Assembly: GCF_016632365.1 (NCBI RefSeq)
Contig: NZ_JAEPBH010000019.1
Location: 1-64,000 of the forward strand
Origin: Tenebrionibacter intestinalis
Lineage (GTDB): Bacteria; Pseudomonadota; Gammaproteobacteria; Enterobacterales; Enterobacteriaceae
DNA length: 64,000 nt
Reading direction: 5' to 3'
Under the pieces are notes generated by a model. The model had not been told where the DNA came from. It worked only from the letters and a program-made list of their open reading frames with translations, and made no database searches. A program made the translations under genes and the position numbers. Every line of letters starts with the position of its first letter. Within the stretch, counting starts at the first letter, position 1. Below are positions 37,517 through 47,141 of this stretch, in pieces.

Positions 37517-39163
37517 TCAGAACGTATCCCACTCCTCCTGATAGTCGTTTTTCGCTTCTTTTTCTACAGGTTTTACGGTTTTCACCGGCGCTTCAGCAGG
37601 GATACTTTTTGATTCCTGGCGCACGTAGCTGCGCTTCTCGCTCACCTGAAATTTCGATACGCTATCTTTGAGGTTATCAGCCTGGGAAGTCATTGTGGTG
37701 GAGACGGCCGCCACCTCTTCTACCAGCGCAGCGTTTTGTTGGGTAACCAGATCCATTTCGTTGATGGCCTGCGCTATCTGGTCGATGCCGGTACTTTGCT
37801 CGTCGGTAGCGGAGGTGATTTCATTCATGATATCGCTTACCTGCGCGACGGAGGTCACAATGCCCTGGATGGTTTCGCCTGCTTTTTCGACCAGCCTTGC
37901 GCCGTTATTAACGCTTTCCACAGAGTGGGAAATTAATTCGCTGATCTCTTTAGCCGCGTCGGAGCTGCGTTTAGCCAGGTTGCGCACTTCGCTTGCCACC
38001 ACGGCAAAGCCCCGGCCCTGCTCACCGGCGCGGGCGGCTTCTACCGCAGCGTTTAGCGCCAGAATATTGGTTTGGTTGGCGATGCTGTCGATAACGGAGT
38101 TGATGTCGGCGATGCGGCGTGAACTATCGGTGATCTTATTCATTGTCTCAATCACGTTAGTCATCACTTCACCGCCTTTACGCGCAACATCGCTGGCATG
38201 TACGGTCAGTTGGCTGGCATGGCGGGCATTATCGGCGTTTTGCTTTACCGTAATACGCAGTTCTTCCATGCTGGCCGCCGTCTCCTGTAGTGCCGCAGCC
38301 TGCTGCTCGGTGCGTGAAGAGAGATCGTTATTGCCCACCTGAATTTCACCCGCGCTGGTCGTGAGGCTATAAGAGCCGTCCTGAATTTTGCTGACCATTT
38401 CGACGATAGAGGTCTGCATATTTTTCAGGGCAAGCAGCATATCGCCGATTTCGTTGCGTGCGCCGGTGCTGAAGTGATGATAAAGCTCGCCGCGACCAAT
38501 CGCTACCAGCGTTTCTGAAGCAAAGGCCAGGCGCTGGAACATGTGCTTGCGCATCCAGAAGCTGGCGAAAATGGACAGCAGCGTCATGATGACGATAAAA
38601 GCGATCGCCATGATGATTGATAAATTGCGATCGTTTTCCGCAGCCTTATGCGCATGCTCTCTCATTGTTTCGTTAAGCTGCATGTAGTTCTGGACTGCGT
38701 CACTGAAGAGGCGCTCGTAAGTGCCGTTATCAAAGCCGGTATTGTTATGTGTCGCCAGTTGTTGGATATTGCCGTCGTAGCGGGCGGCCAGCGTGGTAAA
38801 GGCGCTATAAATTTCTTCTGCCATGCGACGCGCTTCGTCAGAGTACTTAGGCTGCTCCTTAAACTTCGTGGCATGTTCTTTTGCCTTTGCCATGAACCCC
38901 TGCAATGTCGTGTACTTAAGATCTAACGTTTCGTCAGGTATGTTGGGATCGTTATGCACCCAATTGAGGCCGCTGCGAATATTATTGACTTCGTCTACCA
39001 GGCGAGAAACTTCAATCAGATTCTGGTAGGTAATTCCAAACCGTGCTAAAGAGTTACTGGTTTTATTCGCGCCAACGATAGCCGTGAAGTTGGCGAGGAG
39101 TGTAAGTGAGCAAAAAATAACCAGCGCACCTTTAATGTACGTGGACAGCCTGAAAGTTTTCAT
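37517..39163 (-). CDS. Methyl-accepting chemotaxis protein
   Basis: 548 residues. An N-terminal membrane segment, a periplasmic four-helix-type ligand domain (about 32-185), a second membrane segment (about 187-210, [22 protein letters not shown]), a HAMP domain and a signalling domain with the hairpin tip [39 protein letters not shown] follow in order. The C-terminal pentapeptide EWDTF matches the xWxxF tether for CheR/CheB seen in high-abundance receptors. The ligand is unknown. It lies downstream of fliA where E. coli has fliZY. Confidence 0.93.
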   Translation of the reverse strand: MKTFRLSTYIKGALVIFCSLTLLANFTAIVGANKTSNSLARFGITYQNLIEVSRLVDEVNNIRSGLNWVHNDPNIPDETLDLKYTTLQGFMAKAKEHATKFKEQPKYSDEARRMAEEIYSAFTTLAARYDGNIQQLATHNNTGFDNGTYERLFSDAVQNYMQLNETMREHAHKAAENDRNLSIIMAIAFIVIMTLLSIFASFWMRKHMFQRLAFASETLVAIGRGELYHHFSTGARNEIGDMLLALKNMQTSIVEMVSKIQDGSYSLTTSAGEIQVGNNDLSSRTEQQAAALQETAASMEELRITVKQNADNARHASQLTVHASDVARKGGEVMTNVIETMNKITDSSRRIADINSVIDSIANQTNILALNAAVEAARAGEQGRGFAVVASEVRNLAKRSSDAAKEISELISHSVESVNNGARLVEKAGETIQGIVTSVAQVSDIMNEITSATDEQSTGIDQIAQAINEMDLVTQQNAALVEEVAAVSTTMTSQADNLKDSVSKFQVSEKRSYVRQESKSIPAEAPVKTVKPVEKEAKNDYQEEWDTF

Positions 39164-39199
39164 GTCTATCTTCCTGAACAGATGTGTCTTACTCAGGAG

Positions 39200-39226
39200 T
39201 TATCGGCTTTTAAGGAAAAATCTTGC
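39200..39226 (-). promoter_or_regulatory. FliA-type promoter of the MCP gene
   Basis: On the minus strand a perfect -10 GCCGATAA lies about 30 bp upstream of the MCP start. The -35 (CAAGATTT) is 10-11 bp further and matches five of eight positions. Confidence 0.6.
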
Positions 39227-39304
39227 GTACATTTGTACGCCGTTCGCAAAAAGCGCCAGCATTTATAAGTAAAGAGGCTGGCGTTATTTATCTGACAGTG
39301 GGAT

Positions 39305-40030
39305 TTAATCAGTGAGGTACAGGCGGGAACGCAGGCGTTTAATGACCTGGCTGTGAAGCTGGCTGACGCGTGGTTCACCGACCCCCAGCACGGCGCCGAT
39401 TTCTTTCATATTCAGCTCCTGCTGATAGTAAAGATTAAGCAAGAGCTGTTCGCGCTCCGGCAGGCGCTGGATCTCTTCAATGACGCGCTGGCGTAGGCTG
39501 CTGGAAAGCAGTTGCTGTAACGGGTTTTGCTGTTCGTGTTGCTCGTCTGCCTGTTCTACGCTGCTGTTTTGCTCTTCCTGCAGTTCATCCAGAGAAAACA
39601 GTTGACTGGTGTTGGTATCCATCAGGATTTGCTGATAAGTTTCCAGCGGTATGCCCATCTCTTTTGCCACTTCGGTTTCCGTGGCGGTGCGCCCAAGCCG
39701 CTGTTCGACCCGGTGGATGGCTGAGGTGACTTCGCGCGCATTGCTGCGTACGCGGCGCGGTACCCAATCGCGTTCGCGCAGTTCATCCATCATCGCCCAG
39801 CGCACGCGCTGTGTTATCCAGGTGCGCATCTGCGTGCCCTGCTGCGGATCGAAGCTGTCAATTGCGCTCAATACCCCGATCATGCCGGCCTGAATAAGAT
39901 CGTCCAGCTCCACGCTTGCGGGCAGCCGCGCCTGCAAACGTAGGGCCTCATGGCGTACCAGCGGGGCATACTCTGTCCACAGCGTGTTTTTTTCTCTCAC
40001 AGTCCCTGATGCAGTGTATAAATTATTCAC
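39305..40030 (-). CDS. fliA: FliA, flagellar sigma-28 factor
   Basis: 241 residues from a GTG start giving VNNLYTASG, matching the E. coli N-terminus, which also uses GTG. Sigma regions are visible: region 2 (VRHEALRLQARLPASVELDDLIQAGMIGV, DELRERDWVPRRVR), region 3, and region 4 (LPEREQLLLNLYYQQELNMKEIGAVLGVGEPRVSQLHSQ). It directs late flagellar and chemotaxis genes and is held by FlgM. fliZ and fliY, its usual partners, are not present; an MCP gene takes their place. Confidence 0.95.
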   Translation of the reverse strand: MNNLYTASGTVREKNTLWTEYAPLVRHEALRLQARLPASVELDDLIQAGMIGVLSAIDSFDPQQGTQMRTWITQRVRWAMMDELRERDWVPRRVRSNAREVTSAIHRVEQRLGRTATETEVAKEMGIPLETYQQILMDTNTSQLFSLDELQEEQNSSVEQADEQHEQQNPLQQLLSSSLRQRVIEEIQRLPEREQLLLNLYYQQELNMKEIGAVLGVGEPRVSQLHSQVIKRLRSRLYLTD

Positions 40031-40140
40031 AATCACGCTTATCCGGCAATCTAAACTCGCGCTTATTATCAGCCTTTGGCGCAAAATCAATTGCTGAATA
40101 AACCTGCGAAACGGCCCTTTATCCTGCGGATTGCACATAC

Positions 40141-40170
40141 AAAAAAACCCCACCGCGGCGCGATGGGGTT
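40141..40170 (-). terminator. Terminator of fliC
   Basis: On the minus strand AACCCCA and TGGGGTT pair around a GC-rich loop and are followed by TTTTT. It separates fliC from fliA. Confidence 0.85.
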
Positions 40171-40193
40171 AACGTTATGCCTTTGTTTGCGAA

Positions 40194-41453
40194 TTAACGC
40201 AGCAGAGACAGTACGTTCTGCGGAACCTGGTTGGCCTGCGCCAGTACCGTGGTGCCAGCCTGCTGCAGGATCTGCGCGCGGCTCATGTTAGACACTTCGG
40301 TCGCGTAGTCCGCATCCAGAATACGGGAGCGAGAAGCAGACAGGTTGTTAACCGTGCTGTTCAGGTTGTTGATAACAGAATCGAAACGGTTCTGTACCGC
40401 ACCCAGTCCGGAACGCATCTGGTCAACTTCAGCCAGCGCGGCGTCGATTTTCTTCAGCGGATCGTCGGTTGCCGGCTCGGTGCTAACGGCGGTGCCGGTG
40501 TCGGTTGCAGTTGCGGTGCCGTCAGCGTTAATGGTAACGGTAGCTTCAGTCAGCTTGCCGTCTGCATCTTTGATGTAGTAATTACCGTTGTCGTCAGCCT
40601 GCAGCGTACCGGTGATGCTGCCCATATCCACGTTAACTTCTTTAGTAATTGCTTTGCCGTCAACGGAGGTCAGTTCTGTTGCCGTGATGGTCGTGTTTTT
40701 ATCTGAAGTTGAATTAAAGGACACATCACCCGTGTTGGCATCAACGGTAGCGTCGTAGAAATTGCCATCGCTGCCCTTAATGAAGGTGTTGCCGTCTTCA
40801 TCCTGCATAATATCGGCTGCGGTAATGGAACCGCCGCCATCGGTTACTGCGGCTTTATTAAATTTGTAGTCAGTCGCAACGCTTACGGTAGTGGTATTCT
40901 TCAGGGAGCTGGCATCCACGCCGTTGCTGACGGTGAAACCGGTCATGCCCAGGGTTTCAGCGTTCATCTGGTTTAGCTGAATGTCGATGGTCTGGCCGTC
41001 GTTAGAGCCAACCTGGATGCTCAGTTGCTGATCTTTGCTCAGCACTTTTACGCCGTTGAACTCAGTCTGTTCAGAGATACGGTTGATCTCTTCCAGACGC
41101 TGGTTAATTTCGTCCTGGATGGACTGACGGTCAGAGGCAGAGTTGGTGCCGTTTTGCGCCTGTACGGCCAGGCGGCGGATGTTCTGCAGGTTGTCGTTGA
41201 TTTCGTTCAGCGCGCCTTCGGTGGTCTGCGCGATGGAGATACCGTCGTTGGCGTTACGGGACGCCTGAGTCAGACCGTTGATGTTTGCAGTGAAGCGGTT
41301 AGAGATAGCCTGGCCAGCCGCATCGTCTTTAGCGCTGTTGATACGCAGACCAGAAGACAGACGCTCAATCGCGGTGCCCAGCGCAGACTGAGAGCGGTTC
41401 ATGTTGTTCTGAGCGGTCAGAGACAGAGTATTGGTATTGATAACCTGTGCCAT
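40194..41453 (-). CDS. fliC: FliC, flagellin
   Basis: 419 residues, short among enteric flagellins. The conserved N-terminal D0/D1 (MAQVINTNTLSLTAQNNMNRSQ, LSSGLRINSAKDDAAGQAI, and the TLR5-contact stretch LQNIRRLAVQAQNGTNS) and C-terminal D1/D0 (NRFDSVINNLNSTVNNLSASRSRI...NVLSLLR) are intact. The middle (about residues 175-325) is the variable surface domain, Thr/Asp/Ala-rich and reduced in size. It is the filament subunit, exported by the flagellar type III apparatus with FliS as chaperone. Confidence 0.96.
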   Translation of the reverse strand: MAQVINTNTLSLTAQNNMNRSQSALGTAIERLSSGLRINSAKDDAAGQAISNRFTANINGLTQASRNANDGISIAQTTEGALNEINDNLQNIRRLAVQAQNGTNSASDRQSIQDEINQRLEEINRISEQTEFNGVKVLSKDQQLSIQVGSNDGQTIDIQLNQMNAETLGMTGFTVSNGVDASSLKNTTTVSVATDYKFNKAAVTDGGGSITAADIMQDEDGNTFIKGSDGNFYDATVDANTGDVSFNSTSDKNTTITATELTSVDGKAITKEVNVDMGSITGTLQADDNGNYYIKDADGKLTEATVTINADGTATATDTGTAVSTEPATDDPLKKIDAALAEVDQMRSGLGAVQNRFDSVINNLNSTVNNLSASRSRILDADYATEVSNMSRAQILQQAGTTVLAQANQVPQNVLSLLR

Positions 41454-41529
41454 AATTTTTCCTTTATTTCCTTCACTGTGGGGTCACAGCGATGTGAATT
41501 CATTTGCGGTTTCCCGTTTGCACTAACAG

Positions 41530-41556
41530 TTATCGGAAACTATTTTTTTGACTTTA
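41530..41556 (-). promoter_or_regulatory. FliA (sigma-28) promoter of fliC
   Basis: On the minus strand TAAAGTCA, 11 bp (A-rich), then TCCGATAA. The transcript leader would be about 70 nt. Confidence 0.85.
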
Positions 41557-41780
41557 GATCTTTTTTTAAAAAAATTAAAAACATTGTTTATCAATGGGTT
41601 AAATTAATCTTTAACGTTGGTGACTCGCCTTTATCGGCTAATAACGGCGACAGGGGAAGCCGTTTTCTTTTCCTTTATATACCTCCTGTTTCGGACTTAT
41701 CAGCCCTCCTTATTTGTTTAACGGCGAATATAACGCAACTTTTTACGTTTACTCTCGCTATTGGGAATATCGAAAAGCAT

Positions 41781-41807
41781 TAAACTTTCCCCGCAAGGTG
41801 CCGATAG
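41781..41807 (+). promoter_or_regulatory. FliA (sigma-28) promoter of fliDST
   Basis: TAAACTTT, exactly 11 bp, then GCCGATAG. It lies 52 bp before fliD and faces away from the fliC promoter. Confidence 0.85.
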
Positions 41808-41858
41808 GTATGGCTGAAGAACATAAGCTTTCTCAGCAAAAGAAAAAGGGTAAACGTT

Positions 41859-43316
41859 ATGGCAACCATTAGTTCATTAGGCGTCGGCGCTGGCTTCGAT
41901 ACGGCAACTATTGTGGCGCAACTGGCCGCAGCAGAGCAGACGCGCTTAACGCCCTATACCAATCGACAGGGCAGTTTCCAGGGTAAAATTTCCGCCTGGG
42001 GGCAGATTAGCGACGCAATGAATACGCTTAGAAGCACCGTTGAAAAACTGAGCGGCGAAGCGTTCACAACCCAGAAAATCAGCGCCAACGAAGCCTTTAC
42101 CGCTACGGCAGGTTCCGGCGCGTTGTCCGGCACGCATCAGGTGGTGGTAACGCAACTGGCTTCGGCGCACTCGCTTGCGACCGCAGGGCTAAAAGACGCC
42201 GACGCGCGCCTGGGCAGCCAGAACGGGGGCACCCGTACCGTAGTCATTAAGCAGGGGCCTGAGCCTAAGGAAGGCGAAGAGGATACGCGCAAAGAAATTC
42301 GCGTTGAGCTGAAAGACGATGAAACCTCCCTTAACCAGATAGCCAAAGAGATCAACAAGCAGGGCGGCGACGTTAGCGCGCGCGTCGTCAGCAGCGATAA
42401 CGGCTACCAGCTAATTTTGACCTCAAAGAAAACAGGCGAAGTTGGCAAGATGTCGGTCTCCGTTGAAGGGGATGATGCGCTTAACGGCGTGCTTAATTCC
42501 GATCCTTCCACAATGAAGGAAATCGGCAAGGCGCAGGACGCGCAGCTAAAAGTGGACGGCGTTCCCTATACGCGCTCAAGCAATAATATTACCGATATTA
42601 TCTCCGGCGTAACGCTTAACCTGAGCAAAGTTTCAAAAGATCAGGAAGCCGGCGAGCAACTGACGTTGTCGCAGGATACCAGCGCGGCTAAAACGGCGAT
42701 TCAGGAGTTCGTTAAGAACTATAACGCGATGCTCAGCCTCACCAGCAAAGCCAGTAAGTGGGTGCCGAATGACACCTCCGGGCTGGAGACGGATGAGGTC
42801 GCTACCCAGAACAGCCAGAACGGCGCGTTGATGGGCGATTCAATGCTGCGCGGCATGGTCAGCGAATTTCGCGGGTTGGCGAACGGAACCTACAGTGATT
42901 CCGAAGCCGATATTCGCGCGCTGGCGGATATCGGTATCAAAATTGATTCCGCTACCGGCCAGATGACGCTGGATAATAAAAAACTCGATAAAGCGCTGGC
43001 AGACAACCCGGAGCAGGTACAACAGATGTTTGTCGGTACCGATGAAGCTCCCGGGCTGGCGTCGCAGATGAAAGATACCATCACGCTCTATGCGGGAGAT
43101 GAAGACGGCAAGGTTGACGGGCTCATTAAAGAAGCAAAAGACGGCCTTGATGAACAGCTAAAGCTGGTGAAAACGCAGATAGACAAAACGCAGACCTTGA
43201 TTGATGCGCAGGTAGAACGCTACCGGACACAGTTCCAGAATCTGGACTCCGTTATGTCGCAGCTAACCAGCACCAGTAACTCGCTGACGGCAATGCTGGC
43301 GCAGTTCTCATCATAA
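41859..43316 (+). CDS. fliD: FliD, flagellar filament cap (HAP2)
   Basis: 485 residues. The conserved N-terminal (GVGAGFDTATIVAQLAAAEQTRLTPY) and C-terminal (LDSVMSQLTSTSNSLTAMLAQFSS) coiled-coil regions that build the cap are present around a variable centre (about 60-420). FliD forms the distal pentameric cap that folds incoming flagellin. It heads the fliDST run, divergent from fliC. Confidence 0.95.
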   Translation: MATISSLGVGAGFDTATIVAQLAAAEQTRLTPYTNRQGSFQGKISAWGQISDAMNTLRSTVEKLSGEAFTTQKISANEAFTATAGSGALSGTHQVVVTQLASAHSLATAGLKDADARLGSQNGGTRTVVIKQGPEPKEGEEDTRKEIRVELKDDETSLNQIAKEINKQGGDVSARVVSSDNGYQLILTSKKTGEVGKMSVSVEGDDALNGVLNSDPSTMKEIGKAQDAQLKVDGVPYTRSSNNITDIISGVTLNLSKVSKDQEAGEQLTLSQDTSAAKTAIQEFVKNYNAMLSLTSKASKWVPNDTSGLETDEVATQNSQNGALMGDSMLRGMVSEFRGLANGTYSDSEADIRALADIGIKIDSATGQMTLDNKKLDKALADNPEQVQQMFVGTDEAPGLASQMKDTITLYAGDEDGKVDGLIKEAKDGLDEQLKLVKTQIDKTQTLIDAQVERYRTQFQNLDSVMSQLTSTSNSLTAMLAQFSS

Positions 43317-43373
43317 CGGTAGGCACCCTGCACGGCGTCGGCGAGACGCCGGCTGCAGGGAAGGAGATAAAAT

Positions 43374-43760
43374 ATGTACGGTAGTCAGGGCGTTCAGGCT
43401 TATGCGCAGGTTGATTTGCAAAGCCGCGTGCAGTCCGCCAGCCCGCATCAGCTTATTACGATGCTGTTTGACGGCGCGCACAGCGCGCTGGTTCGTGCCC
43501 GCATTCTGATGGAAAACGGTGATATTGCCGGGCGCGGGCAGGCGATCACGAAAGCGATAAACATTATTGATAACGGGTTGCGTGCTTCGCTCGACCATGA
43601 GAAGGGCGGTGAAATATCGCTCGATCTGGAGCAGTTATACAATTATATGACTCGTCGTTTGATGCAGGCCAACTTACACAACGAGATTGATACTCTCCTG
43701 CACGTTGATGAGCTACTGATGGGCATCTCGGACGCGTGGAAACAAATTGCGCCAAACTAA
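43374..43760 (+). CDS. fliS: FliS, flagellin export chaperone
   Basis: 128 residues, all-helical. The family signature ASPHQLITMLFDGA and LYNYMTRRLMQANLHNE are present. It binds the flagellin C-terminus in the cytoplasm and prevents early polymerisation. GGAAGGAG precedes the ATG at 43374. Confidence 0.95.
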   Translation: MYGSQGVQAYAQVDLQSRVQSASPHQLITMLFDGAHSALVRARILMENGDIAGRGQAITKAINIIDNGLRASLDHEKGGEISLDLEQLYNYMTRRLMQANLHNEIDTLLHVDELLMGISDAWKQIAPN

Positions 43761-43773
43761 AGGTTAATACTGA

Positions 43774-44133
43774 ATGGCTAACCCTGCACCCCAGGCCGAA
43801 CTGGCCCTTACTGCTCAGAAATATCAGCATGCTCTGCAGTTGAGCTTTGAAATGCTTGAAACCGCGAAACAGGGCAACTGGGATAATTTCATTGAACTGA
43901 ATACTAACTACATTTTTGCGCTGCAAAATGTGCTGGAAGAGCAAGGAAGCATCACCCACGAAGATGAAGAGCAGGTTTGCAGCTCGCTGTCGCATTTATT
44001 GAATAATGAAAATGAAATCCGACAGTTGCTTAAAGATCGTCTGGATATACTGAGCGGTAAGATAGATTCTATTCGCCAGAATCAAAAGTGCAGCAACGCT
44101 TATTCCTCTCAGCTATTCTCGCCTTACCGATAA
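43774..44133 (+). CDS. fliT: FliT, FliD chaperone and FlhDC antagonist
   Basis: 119 residues, 13 bp after fliS. It is helical, with the typical LTAQKYQHALQLSFEMLETAKQGNWDNFIEL segment. FliT escorts FliD to the export gate and, when free, inhibits FlhD4C2. It is the last gene before the accessory insertion. Confidence 0.9.
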   Translation: MANPAPQAELALTAQKYQHALQLSFEMLETAKQGNWDNFIELNTNYIFALQNVLEEQGSITHEDEEQVCSSLSHLLNNENEIRQLLKDRLDILSGKIDSIRQNQKCSNAYSSQLFSPYR

Positions 44134-44163
44134 ACGCCGGCGGGGGTATTCCCCGCCCGCTCT

Positions 44164-44191
44164 AAGCCCTTTGTTTGTTCAGAGGGCTTTT
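44164..44191 (+). terminator. Terminator of fliDST
   Basis: AAGCCCT and AGGGCTT pair around a T-rich loop, followed by TTT. Confidence 0.7.
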
Positions 44192-44800
44192 ACGCCTGCT
44201 AAGTTAACTTTATTCAATTAAGCCAGCCCGCCGGGCGCTTTATGCTACGGAAAATAACGCGTCCCGATTAAAAAATGTATTAATGAGCAATCGCTATAAG
44301 TAAGGTTTAGTACTGTATTATAAATACAAAGGGTGAAGATTACGGGCATTAGCTTATATTTTTAAAAGGTATTTTAAAAGATAAAAAACTATAAAAAAGA
44401 TATAAAGATGCAAGCTTACCTTTTATATTATGTATCGCAACCGTTAATAAATTAAAAAACGCCAGGTCTCATACTGGAAAAGGCGAAAGTTACGGTTATT
44501 ATTTCCTGTCAGTGCCCGAATGGAGTGGATAGACAATACACTAATGAATTTACCCCGCAACTGTGGCAACAACGGATAAATTACCGTCTACAGCGCGACA
44601 ACTGGCAGATATGTTAGTGGTTTTCCTTATCGCAGCCAAAGCGGTGTGAATGGGCTATCGTCCTGTTATTGACGGGGTGAGAATAGCATTAAGCTGTGAT
44701 AAAACAGATTGACCGCCAGCATTCTGATCCATAGTTCAGCTTTGTGGGCCGAATCCAGCGGTCTGATTATTGATATCCTTCCCAGCCTGGAGTGAATCTT
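44192..44800. other. AT-rich gap between fliT and the peptide operon
   Basis: No supported gene. Base composition drops sharply after the fliT terminator, marking the left boundary of the inserted accessory DNA. I see no clear direct repeat, tRNA or integrase remnant. A short run near 44630-44800 regains normal composition but carries no readable frame. Confidence 0.4.
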
Positions 44801-46054
44801 TTAAGACGAGCCATCAGGTTCATTACTTTCCGGAGGCCTGCGGTGATTATTCTTCACCGCTTTCCTGGTAAGAAAAGCCAAACTGGTTATGCCAGTCAGC
44901 GCGATAAGCGTACTCATTCCCACAAAAGCAATCATTAAACCACCGACGGCAAAAAGCCCGGAAATAAGTCCTGAAAGCGCTTCGGCTGTATTCGCCAGCG
45001 TGGAAAATGTACCAAATGTCTTACCAATGTTCTCAGCCGGAGAGCAAGACTGTATGGCTGTTATAAGTGAGATATCAACAAATGCACCGCTAACGCCAAG
45101 AACAAACGCGAATGGTAGAAGTAATTTCAATGAATAAAAAACTGAGAAGGACATTAATAACAGCAGCAAGCCGTAAATAAACCAGTGTTGCATCACCTTT
45201 TCTGGAGACGTTGACCGCACAAATCTCCCGTAAAGCAACCCACCGGTGATTGTGCCAGCAGCCATAAGTAAAAAAATCCAGCTAGTAAACACCTCACTCT
45301 GACCGTGACTGACCATCGTGGCAGGAATAATAAAACGGATAACCGAACCGGTGAACAGAATGCAGACGCAGGAGCCTAATATGACAACGTACAAGTAGCG
45401 AGTGTTCCAGTATAGCTGCTTAATGCCGTATAAGGTTTCCTGATATACATTTTTAATCCGAAAAGGCGTTTCTTTTGCCGCCTTTGTTTCAGAAAAGGTT
45501 GCGAGAATCATTATCGATACGGCATACGTCACTGAATTGAATAAGAACACCCATGGTTTATCCGAGAATAACAGAATAAGAGAACAAAAGAGGGGACCGA
45601 CCACTGAGGCAGTCTCTTCAGCTACCTGAGAAATGCCGTTAGCGGCGGTAAGTCTGTCAGTGTCCACGGTTCCGGGTACGGCTGTTTGGTAGCTCGGCTG
45701 GAAAATACTGCGGCCAATGGTTGTCAGAATGGACGCTACAATAAGTATGGTAATGTTGACTGCGCCGCTCAGGCTGGTGATAAAAAGAAGCAGCGACACT
45801 GCCAGACGCAACCATTCACTGATTAACAGATTATTTTTAAGTCGATAATTATCTGCCATCCAGCCACCAACAGGGCCGAAGAACAGAAAAGGAATAAACC
45901 GGAAAAAATAAACGAAGCCAGTCAGGAGATAGTTATTATGCGTGCTTTCCAGCACAATAAATACGAAAATCACCTCATAGGCATAATCACCGGACTTTGA
46001 GATAAAAAGAGATGAGAGAAGTGTACGAAAATTTTTAATTTTCAACCAGTTCAT
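44801..46054 (-). CDS. MFS transporter, probable exporter of the peptide product
   Basis: 417 residues with about 12 membrane segments. It has the drug/siderophore-exporter style of EntS and MefA (FFGPVGGWMADNYRLKNNLL between segments 2 and 3; RSIFQPSYQTAVPG; ETASVVGPL). It overlaps the end of the P450 gene by 20 bp, so it is co-translated with the biosynthetic genes. Export of the modified peptide and self-protection are the likely jobs, by context. It is the last gene of the operon. Confidence 0.8.
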   Translation of the reverse strand: MNWLKIKNFRTLLSSLFISKSGDYAYEVIFVFIVLESTHNNYLLTGFVYFFRFIPFLFFGPVGGWMADNYRLKNNLLISEWLRLAVSLLLFITSLSGAVNITILIVASILTTIGRSIFQPSYQTAVPGTVDTDRLTAANGISQVAEETASVVGPLFCSLILLFSDKPWVFLFNSVTYAVSIMILATFSETKAAKETPFRIKNVYQETLYGIKQLYWNTRYLYVVILGSCVCILFTGSVIRFIIPATMVSHGQSEVFTSWIFLLMAAGTITGGLLYGRFVRSTSPEKVMQHWFIYGLLLLLMSFSVFYSLKLLLPFAFVLGVSGAFVDISLITAIQSCSPAENIGKTFGTFSTLANTAEALSGLISGLFAVGGLMIAFVGMSTLIALTGITSLAFLTRKAVKNNHRRPPESNEPDGSS

Positions 46055-47141
46055 TACTGTTCATTTCCATGCTGAAATGCGATGCTCCCAGCGCCGATAC
46101 GCCTTCTGCAAGGCTGATTATGTTGACGTTCCTGATTGTACCGCGCGCGTAGATGTTGGTGATAAAGGATGAAGCAAAGTTGAGAGCAATTCCCATACCG
46201 ATGCACATATGCATACCTGCCCCGAAGGAAAGTGGTTTTACTTTCCGGCCCGGAATAAATCGGAACGGCTCATCAAACACTTCGGGATCGAAATTGGCCA
46301 GGCCAGTATAAAACATCACCCTGTCTCCCGTTTTCAGTCTCTGTCCTCTGAAAATGAGATCCTGTGAAATAACTCTGCCTACAGACAGTACGGGGCTGTA
46401 TAAGCGTGAAGCCTCAATAATTACATCTCGTGTATTCTCTACACCAACTTTCAGACTGAAATGTGTTATAGCCCAGAGCGCAGCCACAATAAGTTGCATG
46501 GTTGTCTGATGGGCCGCAATATAGGCTATGGCTCTGTCAGATACCTGGATATCACTACAGGGAGCACCATCTGCGTCCAGATTTCTGCAGGCATCAAATA
46601 TGGTAAGGAAAGAATGCGCTATTTCAACAAAATGTTCTTTTCCTTTAACTCTTCCATCGAAAAGCATTCCCACATTGTGGGCATGAACCGCCAGCTTGTC
46701 GGATGGTTCTAATCCGATCAGCTTGGCTGCAAGTATATTATTGAGAGAAATGAGATCATGCTCATTAAGGCATTTATTCTGTTTGAATAATGACAAGGTG
46801 CTGTTAATCAGCTCATTGCGGGGGATGTTTTTAAAATTCTGATGGATTATGCTAATGACATCGCTGTTACATTCGTCCCGAAAAATCAGCGACTGGTTAA
46901 TGAGAGAGATAAATTGTTCAACTAATTTTTTTTCCCTATTAAACATATTTAGAGGAATAAAAAACCTTTTCTTTGTGACGTACTGACTGTTGAGCAACTG
47001 TGAACATGACTGATAATCATAAATAATCCAGTGTTTTTTGTCGGGATGATAATATATACCTGTGCGTTCATTATCACCGTGAACAACTTCATCATACCGC
47101 TGTTTATACGCCTCAGAGAGCGACAGAGATGATTCAAACAT
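46035..47141 (-). CDS. Cytochrome P450, probable peptide-modifying oxygenase
   Basis: 368 residues, short for a bacterial P450. The haem loop FGAGMHMCIG holds the thiolate C313. The ExxR pair is E243-A-S-R246 and the PERF-like loop reads PFRFIPGR. In the I-helix the usual AGx(D/E)T is AAHQTT (209-214): the acid is replaced by Gln and Gly by Ala, which often marks P450s doing cross-linking rather than plain hydroxylation. ATG at 47141 has AGGAG seven bases upstream and overlaps the radical SAM stop by 8 bp. Redox partners are not encoded nearby. Confidence 0.85.
   Translation of the reverse strand: MFESSLSLSEAYKQRYDEVVHGDNERTGIYYHPDKKHWIIYDYQSCSQLLNSQYVTKKRFFIPLNMFNREKKLVEQFISLINQSLIFRDECNSDVISIIHQNFKNIPRNELINSTLSLFKQNKCLNEHDLISLNNILAAKLIGLEPSDKLAVHAHNVGMLFDGRVKGKEHFVEIAHSFLTIFDACRNLDADGAPCSDIQVSDRAIAYIAAHQTTMQLIVAALWAITHFSLKVGVENTRDVIIEASRLYSPVLSVGRVISQDLIFRGQRLKTGDRVMFYTGLANFDPEVFDEPFRFIPGRKVKPLSFGAGMHMCIGMGIALNFASSFITNIYARGTIRNVNIISLAEGVSALGASHFSMEMNSNELVEN

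Noticed and set aside
41629..41637. Second FliA -10 (GCCGATAA, minus strand) before fliC
   Set aside because: No TAAA-type -35 lies 11 bp upstream, and a complete promoter is present nearer the gene at 41530-41556.
42840..43084. Minus-strand frames inside fliD
   Set aside because: Antisense shadows of a gene with clear conserved ends.
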